A stretch of 64,000 nucleotides of DNA from Trichostrongylus colubriformis (lineage: Eukaryota > Nematoda > Chromadorea > Rhabditida > Trichostrongylidae), in contig OZ022259.1 in NCBI GenBank assembly GCA_963978905.1, positions 33,290,343-33,354,342 on the forward strand. The letters are read 5' to 3'. Below are positions 36,801 to 47,100 of the stretch, in pieces. A program made the translations under genes and the position numbers. Under the pieces are notes generated by a model that was given only the letters and a program-made list of their open reading frames with translations, was not told the origin of the DNA and ran no database searches. Each line of letters begins with the position of its first letter. The first letter of the stretch is position 1.

Positions 36801-39800
36801 AGGTGCTTTTGCACTATACGCATCACTGTAGGGGTTGATGCGATCCCGCGATTTCATAACCCTCTCTCTCAACCTTGCTAAGGTCGTCCGCACTGGGTAG
36901 TTGAGGGATCCTACTGGATGGTGTCCTTGGATATTCCGTTTTGTCCAGGTTCCAAGCTCTTCGCTTTCGAGTGGCTGGTGATTTTTAGCAGCCCCTGATG
37001 TGTTGCCGCAGGTGTTCTAAATTCCGAGGGCGCCGACTGACGCCTTTATATTTTATTGACGGTAAAAGTAGTGAGCCATATCATGCTTTTGTTTACAGAG
37101 TAATATTTCAGGAGTATTTCGCCCCATCACCTTCAACTCTTTCATTACTCTCTGTTTTGTTGATTTGGCGGATGTTAGCAGTCCTCCTGTAGAGCATCAT
37201 TTGAAACTTTGACAAATGAACTGCTACGGAAGCCGAAATATGCTTTTGGTAGGGAACCAGCCCACGGAGAGTGCTAATTAGGACTAACATTTCCACAGGT
37301 CACTTATAGTTCATGGAATTGCTTCGACGAAGTTGCCATTAGGTTCAATCATCGCGTTGAAAAAGTTAAAATAGATATGACCTTCTTCTTTCTAACCCAA
37401 AATACGCCCCTTAGAGGACTTCCAAACGATGGTTCACCTTGGTTGCCGTTTCCACAAAGGGTACATTCGACGATTAATCAAGGTATATCAGTTCCCTGCA
37501 AAAAAATAGCCTCCGGAAAGAAATTGACTGTGCACGTTGGAGAGCTTGGGGAATTACCGGGGGAAGGCGAGTGGGAATTACCAGAATCATTTCATTCGGC
37601 GACACTCCTTGGCCATTCTACCACATATTGCTGATTAGCGCTGTACTGGTCTTTCAGCATCAACTACTACGTCTGGTTTCTCGTCTAAGTGCGTGCTCTC
37701 CCTCTTCGTGCATGCTCCACCCTCTAAATTGAGTGCTCGTTCATAACTTATTAGGTTGATTCATAATAAATCGGACAAATTGACCAATTTTAATCATTGT
37801 CGTACAACTTTTTTACGACAACAGGGATTCACTTGAAATATACTCCATCTTTATCGATGACCTTCTGCCACGGTATAGGCAGACCAGTTGGCGGGCGCAC
37901 ACTACTGTGCGCGAAACACCATGTGCGTCAGTAGGTCGGCCTGTATTGCTCTTTTTCTTGAGGACAGAGTATTTCGTGCACACCCAGCCCACCGTGGGCG
38001 GAGCTTAAATTAGTCCATGTGTGGTCTTCACTTCTTGTCCCATGCTCTACCCATCCAAACTTAACCCCATCTCCACAGGTCGTTTTTCATGTATCTCCGC
38101 CCACCACTTTAAATGCTCCGCCCACTGTGCCCTGCATTCTTTCCTGACCTTCAGAAACTCATCCCTGACCTTGATCCATCTTCCCCCTATGTTTGGGGCA
38201 CATTCGAACCCAATCAACAATTTTTGAACATTCCACGACGGCCCCGCCCATTATGGGCGGAGCTTAACTTGGTCCATGTGTGGTCTTTACTTAGTGTCCC
38301 ATGCCCTACCCATACCGCATTTGTCCCCATCTCCACAGGTCGTTTTTCATGTAACGTCCAAGCTCCGCCCACCACTTTATATGCTCCGCCCACTGTGCCT
38401 GCATTCTTTCCTGACCTTCAGAAACTCATCCCTGACCTTGATCCATCTTCTCCCTATGTTTGGGGCACATTCGAACCCAGTCAACAATTTTTGAACATTC
38501 CACGACGGCCCCGCCCATTATGGGCGGAGCTTAACTTGGTCCATGTGTGGTCTTTACTCAGTGTCCCATACCCTGCCCATACCGCATTTGTCCCCATCTC
38601 CACAGGTCGTTTTTCATGTAACGTCCAAGCTCCGCCCACCACTTTAAATGCTCCGCCCACTGTGCCCTGCATTCTTTCCTGACCTTCAGAAACTCATCCC
38701 TGACCTTGATCCATCTTCTCCCTATGTTTGGGGCACATTCGAACCCAGTCAACAATTTTTGAACATTCCACGACGGCCCCGCCCTTTATGGGCGGAGCTT
38801 AACTTGGTCCATGTGTGGTCTCTACTCAGTGTCCCATACCCTACCCATACCGCATTTGTCCCCATCTCCACAGGTCGTTTTTCATGTAACGTCCAAGCTC
38901 CGCCCACCACTTTAAATGCTCCGCCCACTGTGCCCTGCATTCTTTCCTGACCTTTAGAAACTCATCCCTGACCTAAATCCATCTTCTCCCTACGTTAGGA
39001 GCACATTCGAACCCAATCAACAATTTTTGAACATTCCACGACGGCCCCGCCCATTATGGGCGGAGCTTAACTTGGTCCATGTGTGGTCTTTACTTAGTGT
39101 CCCATGCCCTACCCATACCGCATTTGTCCCCATCTCCACAGGTCGTTTTTCATGTAACGTCCAAGCTCCGCCCACCACTTTAAATGCTCCGCCCACTGTG
39201 CCCTGCATTCTTTCCTGACCTTCAGAAACTCATCCCTGACCTAAATCCATCTTCTCCCTACGTTAGTTGCACGTTCGAACGTAATCAACATTTTCGGGCT
39301 GAAAGCCAAACACTCCAGTGCACGCCCCGCCCCCGTGGGCGGAGCTTAACTTGGTCCATGTGTGGTCTCTACTCAGTGTCCCATACCCTACCCATACCGC
39401 ATTTGTCCCCATCTCCACAGGTCGTTTTTCATGTAACGTCCAAGCTCCGCCCACCACTTTAAATGCTCCGCCCACTGTGCCCTGCATTCTTTCCTGACCT
39501 TTAGAAACTCATCCCTGACCTAAATCCATCTTCTCCCTACGTTAGGAGCACATTCGAACCCAATCAACAATTTTTGAACATTCCACGACGGCCCCGCCCA
39601 TTATGGGCGGAGCTTAACTTGGTCCATGTGTGGTCTTTACTTAGTGTCCCATGCCCTACCCATACCGCATTTGTCCCCATCTCCACAGGTCGTTTTTCAT
39701 GTAACGTCCAAGCTCCGCCCACCACTTTAGATGCTCCGCCCATTGTGCCCTGCATTCTTTCCTGACCTTAAGGAACTCATCCCTGACCTAAATCCATCTT

Positions 39801-42800
39801 CTCCCTACGTTAGGAGCACATTCGAACCCAATCAACAATTTTTGAACATTCCACGACGGCCCCGCCCATTATGGGCGGAGCTTAACTTGGTCCATGTGTG
39901 GTCTTTACTCAGTGTCCCATACCCTACCCATACCGCATTTGTCCCCATCTCCACAGGTCGTTTTTCATGTAACGTCCAAGCTCCGCCCACCACTTTATGC
40001 CCCGCCCACTGTGCCCTGCATTCTTTCCTGACCTTCAGAAACTCATCCCTGACCTAAATCCATCTTCTCCCTACGTTAGTTGCACGTTCGAACGTAATCA
40101 GCATTTTCGGGCTGAAAGCCAAACACTCCAGTGCACGCCCCGCCCCCGTGGGCGGAGCTTAATTTGGTCCATGTGTGGTCTTTACTTCCTGTCCCATGCC
40201 CTACCCATACCACACTTGGCCCCATCTGCACAGGTCGTTTTTCATATGATACCTAATTTCGTGACAGACGGAGGGACAAACGGCTTAGCGCTTTATATAT
40301 AGTAGGGATCATGGATGCCCTTGCTCCAGAAGGCCGGAAGCTGGAGCTCGAAGAAGTTGCCGAGTGCCGCCTTGACCTCGTCGCGAGTTTTGAAGTTTTG
40401 GACGTCCAGGTGGCGTTGGCTGTGGGAGAAAAGGTGGAAATCTGAAGGGGCCAGGTCTGGGGAGTACGGTGGGTATAGAAGTACGGTCCAACTGTACGAC
40501 AGCAGCTCGGCCTTGGTCGATCTTGCGAAGTGCGGTCTGTGGAAGTAGACACGTTGTCGTGCTGGAAGTAGACATGTGACCGCCGCCGTAGCGAACTTTG
40601 GACATTGGCCTTCAATTCTCGTAATTGACGAACGTATACGTCGGCGGATACTGTGGTACCTTCATCGAGCAGCTCCCAGTACTCTACGCCGTGTACGCTC
40701 CACCAACCGCGGTTTTCGTCTTCGGTGGAATAGTCGCCTGACGCAAACTTCGAATGCTACAACTACAGTGTACTTCTGCCGGGGGCATGCTCCTTGTGAA
40801 CTTCTATCAGACGTCTGCCGATATCCGCGGGTTCCTGGCCAGATAGCGATATAAATAGTATGACGTTGCGGATGTGGTCTCTGGACGGCTTGAAATGGTG
40901 GCGGGATGAAACTACTTTGGAGTGATTATTTTGCGGTACTTTGAAGAGCTTTTCATACTCATTCCAACGGTACCTCGCGCGTCCATTTTCGTTAATTCGT
41001 TACTGAGTTATGATCTCTAGAAATCATTACTACCATTTGTCCGATTTATTATGAATCAACCTAATATTTCTCACCATGAAGACCTTTAATTCCAGTGTTT
41101 CAATCGCTTTTTCCTTCCTCTTCAACGACATCCCACGGAGCAGTTTTATTTCCAACCGCACAGGCAGTCTCTTGTTTAAGGTGCCTCGAATCAATAGAGT
41201 ATCACGTTTTCACGTTCAAGTCACGACTCACGTTAAAGTTTGAGCAATTTTCTTCATTCCTTCAGGAATCACTGTGTATATCGGAGCATCGAACAACATA
41301 CCAATTGGGACAGTCTGAAAAGACCGCTCACATATCGCAGTTCGCATAAGTGCTGGGAGTTGAAGAGATCTGTGGTGAAAAAAATAAAACTACACTCCAG
41401 TTCTTCATATCCGGCCCGAAAGTATGTTCCATCAGATGACCAGAGACACTTGTTACCGATAAGGATGCCCTCTGAAGCAATCGAATTCCCGTTAGAAGGC
41501 CTAACCTGGAGCCATAAATACAAACCTGTCCTAGAATTTCAGCTGTCAGCTGATATATTTTGTTGTAAGGCGACCGACCCTCGCGACGGACCATCTGTCC
41601 TGAACAACATAACTCTTGAAGGCATGATAACCGTGCAAATGTTACCCACGTCCCATTGGTCCAATTAGTTTGCTTTCATAATACGATAAATTTTCGAAGG
41701 CCTCAAAAGCAGAGGGCAGAATAATGACATTCTTACTCATTCCAGACGTTGATTTTACGCGATGCGATGGCTGCCAACATCTCAACGTGGCAGACGCAGA
41801 GCTTTATCCCAAACCAATCACTCGGCAGCCAACAGCCCTATCGGGGGGGGGGGGGGGGGGGGGGGCGTGAAAGCGAAGCGCTCGCCTTTATGATGTCGCG
41901 TCTAAAGGTCCACTTGCCGCAAGTTACTAGCGTAATGAACTTTTTTGTCTGTCACTTCTCTTCCAGTATGAATATTTACTCATATAAAAATCCATGCTTT
42001 CAAAATGCCTATAAAGGCAGCAGTGATTGCTCAAGTTTTGATTCCGTTGCGGCTCGTCGGGCAGTTGCCCTCCTAACCGCTAGCTCAACAGCATCGTCTT
42101 TCGGGTCTCCCGACCCCACTCTACCCGTACGTTATGCCTGAGGGTTGTCACTGTCCATATAGGCTTCCCCAGGAACCCTACTGCTTTCTCTATGGTCGCC
42201 ACTTCTCGGAGGCATAGATTCTACTTTCTACCTTATAGACTCCCCTTAGTACAACAGCAAGTACAAGAACTACGACAACTATATTTACTATATACATACT
42301 ATTCACGATAGATGACCTACTCTCATTCCTGCCGAATCTCAGGTCCGACCGTGTTTCATCCCCCCAAGGGTCATTTAAAGCAATAATAGCGGTAAGCGGT
42401 AACTCCTGCACCCTGCAGGCTATCTACCCCGCCTGCAGCCGTCCACGTCCTCGGGTGTAGCGGACGTGAGCGTACCAGCGCTCAAAAAAGCCGAATGCGG
42501 TCCGCCCGACCGCACCGCGTCCTGACGGCCTGCAGAGCGTGAGAGACGAGCTCTCACTCCCGACAGTCCGGCCTGGCATCCTAGAGCTATCGCCCGGTGC
42601 CCCTCTCCTCCCGGAGGAAAAGGTGTATAAGCATCGACTGGCAGAGGCAGCTCCTTTCATAGAGCACGACTGGGGACGGGCCGGACGAGCGGTGCGCCCA
42701 TAGGAACAGTCGCGATCCGCTTATCGCGACAGATTCTAAGTCGTGGACGTGGTCGCCATGGAACTCTACGTCACTGCACATGGTGATTCTACGGTACGCC

Positions 42801-43548
42801 AGTAATTCGGTACAATAGTTATCACAACCGTTACCGCTCATTCTCCGTGTCATCACTCTTACTCCACAACCGCTAATCGGTGATTGTTTGTAGCCCAAGT
42901 CGAATAGAAAGAGTCAACACTTAGAGCAGGCTTCACCGAACAAGCTCCATCAATTTATGGGACAGTGACAAGTAAGCTTTTTCATCCAGGCTTCAACTGC
43001 ATATAGCCTGCTTGAATCCCTAATTTCGGGTGCTCAGAAAGGTATATTTCACCCCTGAAAGACAACTTGTCCTTCAGGGGTGAAATATACCTTTCTGAGC
43101 ACCCGAATTATCACACAAACGCCCTCTAGGAGTAGAAGCAGGCAGTCTCCAAAGCGTCCAACCGAAGCATTAGGACATCGAACGACGCGCTTTTCATTAA
43201 ATAGGCCACACACATAGCGCTTGCTCAACCCATCATGTATGTGACTCGCGGAACTGTGAGGGACCACCTTCGCCGCTGAACTCGCTGCAGGACCCTACAC
43301 CATTATCTAATCCGGGGATAAACATCCATTTGACATTTCCTGAGACCATGTAGACCAGCTCAAAAGTGATTTGACCCAAAAACTGATGACTTCCTAAACG
43401 CCACAGTACCTGTGCAGTAACCGCAATTCATACAGGTAGCAATGGTGAGTTATAAGTGGATTCTCAAAACACTGAAACCTTTCGAGAGTATCGAAGCGAC
43501 TCCTTTAGCCACGTCATTCTTCTCAGCAACGCACAATACCTTTCGCAT
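24860..43548 (-). CDS. top-3: DNA topoisomerase 3-alpha (type IA), 24 exons, 742 aa
   Basis: Type IA topoisomerase that passes single strands and, with a RecQ helicase, dissolves recombination intermediates in the nucleus. Exons: 43479-43548, 41526-41599, 41394-41471, 41232-41314, 36545-36673, 36351-36463, 33468-33539, 33265-33392, 32717-32767, 32584-32667, 32271-32386, 31101-31194, 30929-31014, 30755-30857, 30628-30682, 29899-30033, 29763-29839, 29608-29695, 27927-28012, 27749-27805, 27300-27325, 26067-26202, 25542-25629, 24860-25059. All phases agree and the total is 743 codons including the stop. The TOPRIM fold starts with VLCVAEKND and has acidic residues D116/D118 in WTDCDREGE. The catalytic tyrosine is Y331 in GYISYPRTETN, split by an intron. 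PRNGTKSDEAHPPIHP and KYGIGTDATHAEHI are family hallmarks. A Gly/Arg-rich tail leads to one GRF zinc finger (C701, C703, C726, C736). The start of exon 8 uses an AAG acceptor and is the least certain boundary; exon 15 also needs an unusual GAG acceptor. Confidence 0.95.
26714..27295. mobile_element. Large MITE of the GGCCGCGTTCATAC family with internal palindrome
   Basis: 582 bp, flanked by TAA at 26711-26713 and 27296-27298. The right end reads CAAAGTATGAGCGCGGCC. The part from about 26870 is a long palindrome (arms of about 200 bp around repeated GAATTCGAATTCG motifs), so it looks like a foldback derivative or one copy inserted in another. It abuts the splice donor of the 26-bp top-3 exon. 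Confidence 0.7.
29221..29238 (+). repeat. Homopolymer run of 18 G
   Basis: 18 consecutive G in intron 18 of top-3. Confidence 0.95.
30135..30321. mobile_element. Small MITE of the GGCCGCGTTCATAC family
   Basis: 187 bp with near-perfect terminal inverted repeats GGCCGCGTTCATACTTTG and TTA on both sides (30132-30134 and 30322-30324). It is the cleanest member of the family in this window and lies in intron 15 of top-3. Confidence 0.8.
32024..32206. mobile_element. hAT-like MITE, 183 bp, 8-bp target duplication
   Basis: Terminal inverted repeats GGGTGTGTGCGGATATG / CATATCTGCACACACCC are flanked by the 8-bp direct repeat CATTTCCA (32016-32023 and 32207-32214). An 8-bp duplication fits the hAT superfamily. 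It lies in intron 11 of top-3, 57 bp past the exon 11 donor. A diverged relative may exist at about 820-1190. Confidence 0.65.
33040..33190 (+). repeat. Dispersed SINE-like repeat, copy 3
   Basis: It shares GATGTACAAGTCAGTG and the downstream GGGATGAAAGGCTTGC-like block with copy 1. It lies in intron 8 of top-3. Confidence 0.45.
33615..35320. mobile_element. Large palindromic (foldback) element, copy 1
   Basis: An almost complete palindrome with ends TGGGGTTGAGGAATAAG / TTATTCTTCAACCCAA, TA flanks at both sides and a centre near 34770. A second, mariner-derived foldback (33695-34375) is inserted in its left arm. No intact ORF. It is related to the element at 47790-49173. It lies in intron 6 of top-3. 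Confidence 0.85.
33695..34375. mobile_element. Mariner-derived foldback element nested in the larger palindrome
   Basis: 681 bp with ends TTAGGTTGATCGAAAAG and the inverse, and TA duplications at 33693-33694 and 34376-34377. The two arms are inverted copies of a mariner 3' end: the plus strand at about 34066-34180 encodes LGWDTVPHAPYSPDTAPSDY, the C-terminal catalytic region of mariner transposases, and the left arm encodes the same on the minus strand. Confidence 0.85.
37884..40308 (-). mobile_element. Non-autonomous Helitron, 2425 bp, inserted in the mariner
   Basis: On the minus strand it begins TCCCTACTATATATAAAGCG and ends in a hairpin (GCGCACA-GTAG-TGTGCGC) 11 nt before a terminal CTGG, matching Helitron 5'-TC and 3'-CTRR rules. 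It sits between A and T with no target duplication: the mariner reading frame continues directly from GIHD on one side to LPIPWQ on the other. The body is a minisatellite; no Rep/helicase is encoded. Confidence 0.9.
37996..40250. repeat. Minisatellite of ~268 bp inside the Helitron, 9 unit starts
   Basis: The block GGGCGGAGCTTAA begins at 37996, 38255, 38522, 38790, 39058, 39337, 39605, 39873 and 40149, giving spacings of 259-279 bp. Most junctions read CCACGACGGCCCCGCCC; those at about 39320 and 40135 carry a longer variant with GTGCACGCCCCGCCCCCGTG, so there are at least two unit types. The short ORFs in it are a by-product of the repeat. Confidence 0.95.
41843..41865 (+). repeat. Homopolymer run of 23 G
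   Basis: 23 consecutive G in intron 1 of top-3, able to form a G-quadruplex; C-rich on the transcribed minus strand. Confidence 0.95.
41900..43020. other. Intron sequence of unusual composition, possible retroelement remnant
   Basis: 42420-42760 is much richer in GC than its surroundings. The minus strand around 42190-42411 encodes a short peptide with one strong hydrophobic segment (IVVVVLVLAVVL). I could not assign it to a known element; an LTR-retrotransposon remnant is one possibility. Confidence 0.25.
43025..43107. repeat. Perfect 35-bp inverted repeat with 13-nt loop
   Basis: The arms 43025-43059 and 43073-43107 are exact reverse complements (TTCGGGTGCTCAGAAAGG... against ...CCTTTCTGAGCACCCGAA). 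The transcript of either strand would fold into a miRNA-precursor-sized hairpin. It lies in intron 1 of top-3. Confidence 0.9.
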
Positions 43549-43604
43549 ACCAATCGAACGAATCAAGACCAGAGCTAATGTGAGCCCCTGATTCTTCTAA
43601 CCAC

Positions 43605-43613
43605 CTACAAAAC
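43605..43613 (-). promoter_or_regulatory. Probable trans-splice acceptor of top-3
   Basis: The minus strand reads ATGTTTTGTAG followed by a short leader, an in-frame TAG, and then the ATG at 43548. The in-frame stop upstream supports this start codon. Confidence 0.45.
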
Positions 43614-43890
43614 ATGAAAACCATTTCTTTAACGAGCAAAATACAGTAGAGGACCAGACCGAGACCACAGTAATAAAAAAGTCAAGCGATAAGAAATTCA
43701 AAGAATGAACTTCTATTACGTACGAACTATCACAGACAAAACACAACTTTCACTAGATATGGTTCGTTTCCGCTGTCATAACGCGGACGTTTCCTGTGAA
43801 GTATTCGAGCCAGCGCTTTTATGCCATCCTGACGCATTCTGAATGTCATGTGCTCATAATTACGTCTTATGCAAGCAAAAGAAAAAGAAA

Positions 43891-44062
43891 GGCCGCGTTC
43901 ACACTTTGCGGCAGCTAAGCGTGGCTGGGCTCACAGGCAGCGAAGCAGGGCGGCATGGGAAGACGCTCACATGAAGCAGGCAGCGAGACATAGTGGCACA
44001 CGCGGAGACGCAGAGACCGCAGTCAAGCCCTACCGCCGGCACCGCAAAGTATGAAGGTGGCC
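43891..44062. mobile_element. MITE of the GGCCGCGTTCATAC family, diverged
   Basis: Left end GGCCGCGTTCACACTTTGCGG and right end CCGCAAAGTATGAAGGTGGCC; no clear target duplication remains. It lies in the spacer between the zinc-finger gene and top-3. Confidence 0.6.
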
Positions 44063-44190
44063 TCAGCCGTTGCGCGCACTCACACATGCGCGTGTTATTT
44101 TCTCTGCGTAACGCGAGGTCCGTGACTGGTAAGATCCGACCAGTGTTGCGGAAGGAAAGTAACACGCTCAAGTGAGACTGCCTAACGACG

Positions 44191-47100
44191 TCACATGCGA
44201 TCGAATAATCGTGCAATTGCAGCGAGCAGTAACCTCAACCGAAGAGCCGGTATCTAAGATCAAACTAAAAAAAACTGAATACAAACCTCCGCGTTGTCGG
44301 GATAGTTTCTGTCGTATTGAGAGACCATATGTGATCCAACGTCTTCCACCCACTCCATGTCTATACTTTCTCGATACCTGAGCAAAGGTGAATTAGCTGT
44401 AAACGCCGAAGAAAATAAATCACGAAAATGGGAGCAAGCAGACTTAGTTGCCTCAGGAAACAAGAAAAACTGCTGAATAGAAACATGAAAGAAATTGGAA
44501 AAAATTAGAAACCACCTGCTCTTTCTTGTCGCTGGACCTTTAGATCCTCCTGTTCGAACATGATGATTTTCAATATGACGGTCAAGATTACGCTTTGTTA
44601 TTGTTGAATAACCACAAGAGGGGCAAATATATGGCTTTTCACCAGTATGTGCTCTTACGTGAACTTTTAGCGATGAACTCGTTCTAAAAAGGAAAAGCGC
44701 AAAAATCAACGATGTTGAAGTATATGCTGAAAGAATGATTAGATTGCATCCGAAAACATTGACCACGTAATAATAAGGTTATTACACCAACCTAAACCTT
44801 TTTGAACAAAATTCGCAAGCAAATGGAAGTTCTCCAGTGTGAATCCGGTAGTGGGTAGAGAAATTATGTCGATACAGGATCTGAACATTATATACGTTGA
44901 TAAAGGCTGAGGAGAAACTGACTACAGAAGAGACAGTCTGCAGAAGAGACAGTTTATTTTTCAATCAATAAAAAAGCGTTTTGGTCACATCTAACACGCT
45001 GGTGCCATGGCCCCAACATTTTCTACGTCCACGCACAAATGACCATCAAATTTACTCGTGCTTGGCAGGCGGCTGGCGCATTAAAAAATCACTGGCCAAG
45101 GTTGAAAAAACTCCACTGGACATGGTCATAATTCTTCAAACTACAAAAATATCCTTACTATATGTAGAATGCTTCGTTGGTCTTTACGTCCCGCCGTCCG
45201 TCTGTCACTAAATTATCACGTGAAGAACTACCTGTGGAGATAGGGACAACCCTAGGAAGAGTAGGGTATGGCAAGAAGTAAAGAGTATACATAGGTCATG
45301 TTAGGCTCCACCTACAACGGTTGGGGCGTGCCGTGGATTTCAGTCTTTATCCCAAAGATTGTTCATTGGGTTCAAATTAGCCTCAAACGTGGGGAGAAGA
45401 TGGATTCGGGTCAGCGATGAGTCTCTGAAGGTTAAAAAGAGTCTTGGACGCAGTGGGTGGAGCATTTGTAGTGACTGGAAGAGTTTGGACGTTACATGAA
45501 ATACAACCTCTAGAGATAGGGACAAGGTGAGGATGGGTAGGGCAAGGGACAAGAAGTAAAGACCACACATAGACCATGTTAAGCTCCGCCCACGGCGGGT
45601 GAGGCGTGCACAGGAATGTTCCTTTTCGAGCCGAAAACTGTCACTTGGGTTCCAACATGACCCAAACGTGGGCGGAGTGGATCGAAGTCAGGGATGAGTT
45701 TATGGAAGTGATGAAAGAGGCCCAGACGTAGTGGGCGAAGCATTTGTAGCGTTAGGTGGAGCTTGGAAGCTACATAAAAACAACCCACAGAGATGGGGTA
45801 AATTTCGAAAAAGGTAGGGCATGGGACAGGAAGTAAGGTCCACACATGAACCACGCCAAGCCCCACGGAGCGTGCACTGAAATACTCCATCCTCAAGAAG
45901 AAAAGCTATCTCGATCGACCTACAGGCGCCCACGGTGTTCCGCGCACAGCAGTGTGTGCCAGTCAACCGGCAGACAAACGGTTAATGTCACATACCAGAC
46001 CGCATGTTGGACACTCCATTTTTGGCTTATATGGATCGTCGTTAGCATTCGCGAGTGCGCCTATCACCTGAGGAGTAGATCCTGGATTGAAAGACGTTCC
46101 AGCCACTAGAAAACAAAAAGCCATTGAAAAAACGTTCGATAAGGAAGTTATTAAAGGGCAAAAAAGAGACATGGAATGACACGTGAATGTCCACCTAACA
46201 TTGACTTACCTGGATCTTGATCACCCATTTCATCGTTTTCCAAACGCATTTCGTCATCCTCCCAAAATCCATCAAGTTCAGAAGTGTTGACTTCTCTGCC
46301 AATTCCTTCTGAATTCACTGTCTCTTCCATGCTTAGCGGAGGGGGCGCATCTGGATCCTAGGAGGTCAACAATGCAATTAAATGTCAAGAAAGCGGCGAA
46401 GTCGCAATACTAAAAGAATGAACAAAATCAAACAATCCGATGATCCTTTGAATTGAGCCATCAATCGAGAAATCATTAAACTCACCTCATTCGCTTTCTC
46501 AACGGAAACGACGAGTTTCAGTCCACCTGGCCCCTCAAGCATTTGCGCCCGACTTATATCGTCGTTTTTGCTGGAACTACAGCAGTATGGAAGGCAATAG
46601 AGATTCTTGAAAAATCGCAATCAACCTGCTATATGTAATGAGCTTGGGACAGTACAAGTCTTCTTTACCGTCAAGAAAATGATCATCGACAGCTCCCACA
46701 TCTCCATCTGTTGTTTCTTCGCCGACTTTCAACGTCACGAACTCTTCACGTTCTACCGTATTCGACTTCTACAAAGACAGCAATAACTTGTAACCAGATC
46801 AGAAAGATACTGCAAGTAACACAACCTGGTTTACTGCCTAACATATACATATCTACAGTTCTCTAAAAAGCTACAGTGTAAGAACAAGATTCCCGTGACG
46901 TGTCCATCGCTTTCACACTAGAATTCCACGCTTCACGTACTTTCCATTCATTATCTTATGATTGATGCTCAACAGATACCGTACCCATGCGATCAAACAG
47001 CAATCAAAGGGAAATCAATGCTGAATGCATGCTCATCGATTACCAGGTGTTGACAAAATTGGATAAAAAATGTAAGGCTATTAGGTTGAAGTGGTTATTA

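Larger units (their letters stand above)
37751..41064 (-). mobile_element. Mariner transposon, internally deleted and split by a Helitron
   Basis: The ends are inverted copies of TTAGGTTGATTCATAATAAA with TA on both sides (37749-37750 and 41065-41066). Without the Helitron it is about 889 bp, so part is missing. Minus-strand transposase remnants include YPPYSPDLAPSDFHLFSHSQ and GNFFELQLPAFWSKGIHD, and beyond the insert LPIPWQKVIDKDGVYF and a stop. It lies in intron 4 of top-3. Confidence 0.9.

Noticed and set aside
37996..40250. Possible CRISPR array
   Set aside because: Units of ~268 bp are tandem without unique spacers, and the sequence is from a eukaryote; it is a minisatellite.
38113..40302. 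Repeated ORFs of 63-189 codons on both strands
   Set aside because: They are the same frame read through the ~268-bp minisatellite of the Helitron; the repeat period and lack of stops come from the repeat, not from a protein family.
40253..40615. 120-codon minus-strand ORF
   Set aside because: It is an out-of-frame reading of mariner transposase remnants; the correct frame shows the YSPDLAPSDFHL motif.
42190..42411. Small membrane-protein ORF
   Set aside because: A single hydrophobic segment in repeat-like DNA without start or splice context is not enough to call a gene.
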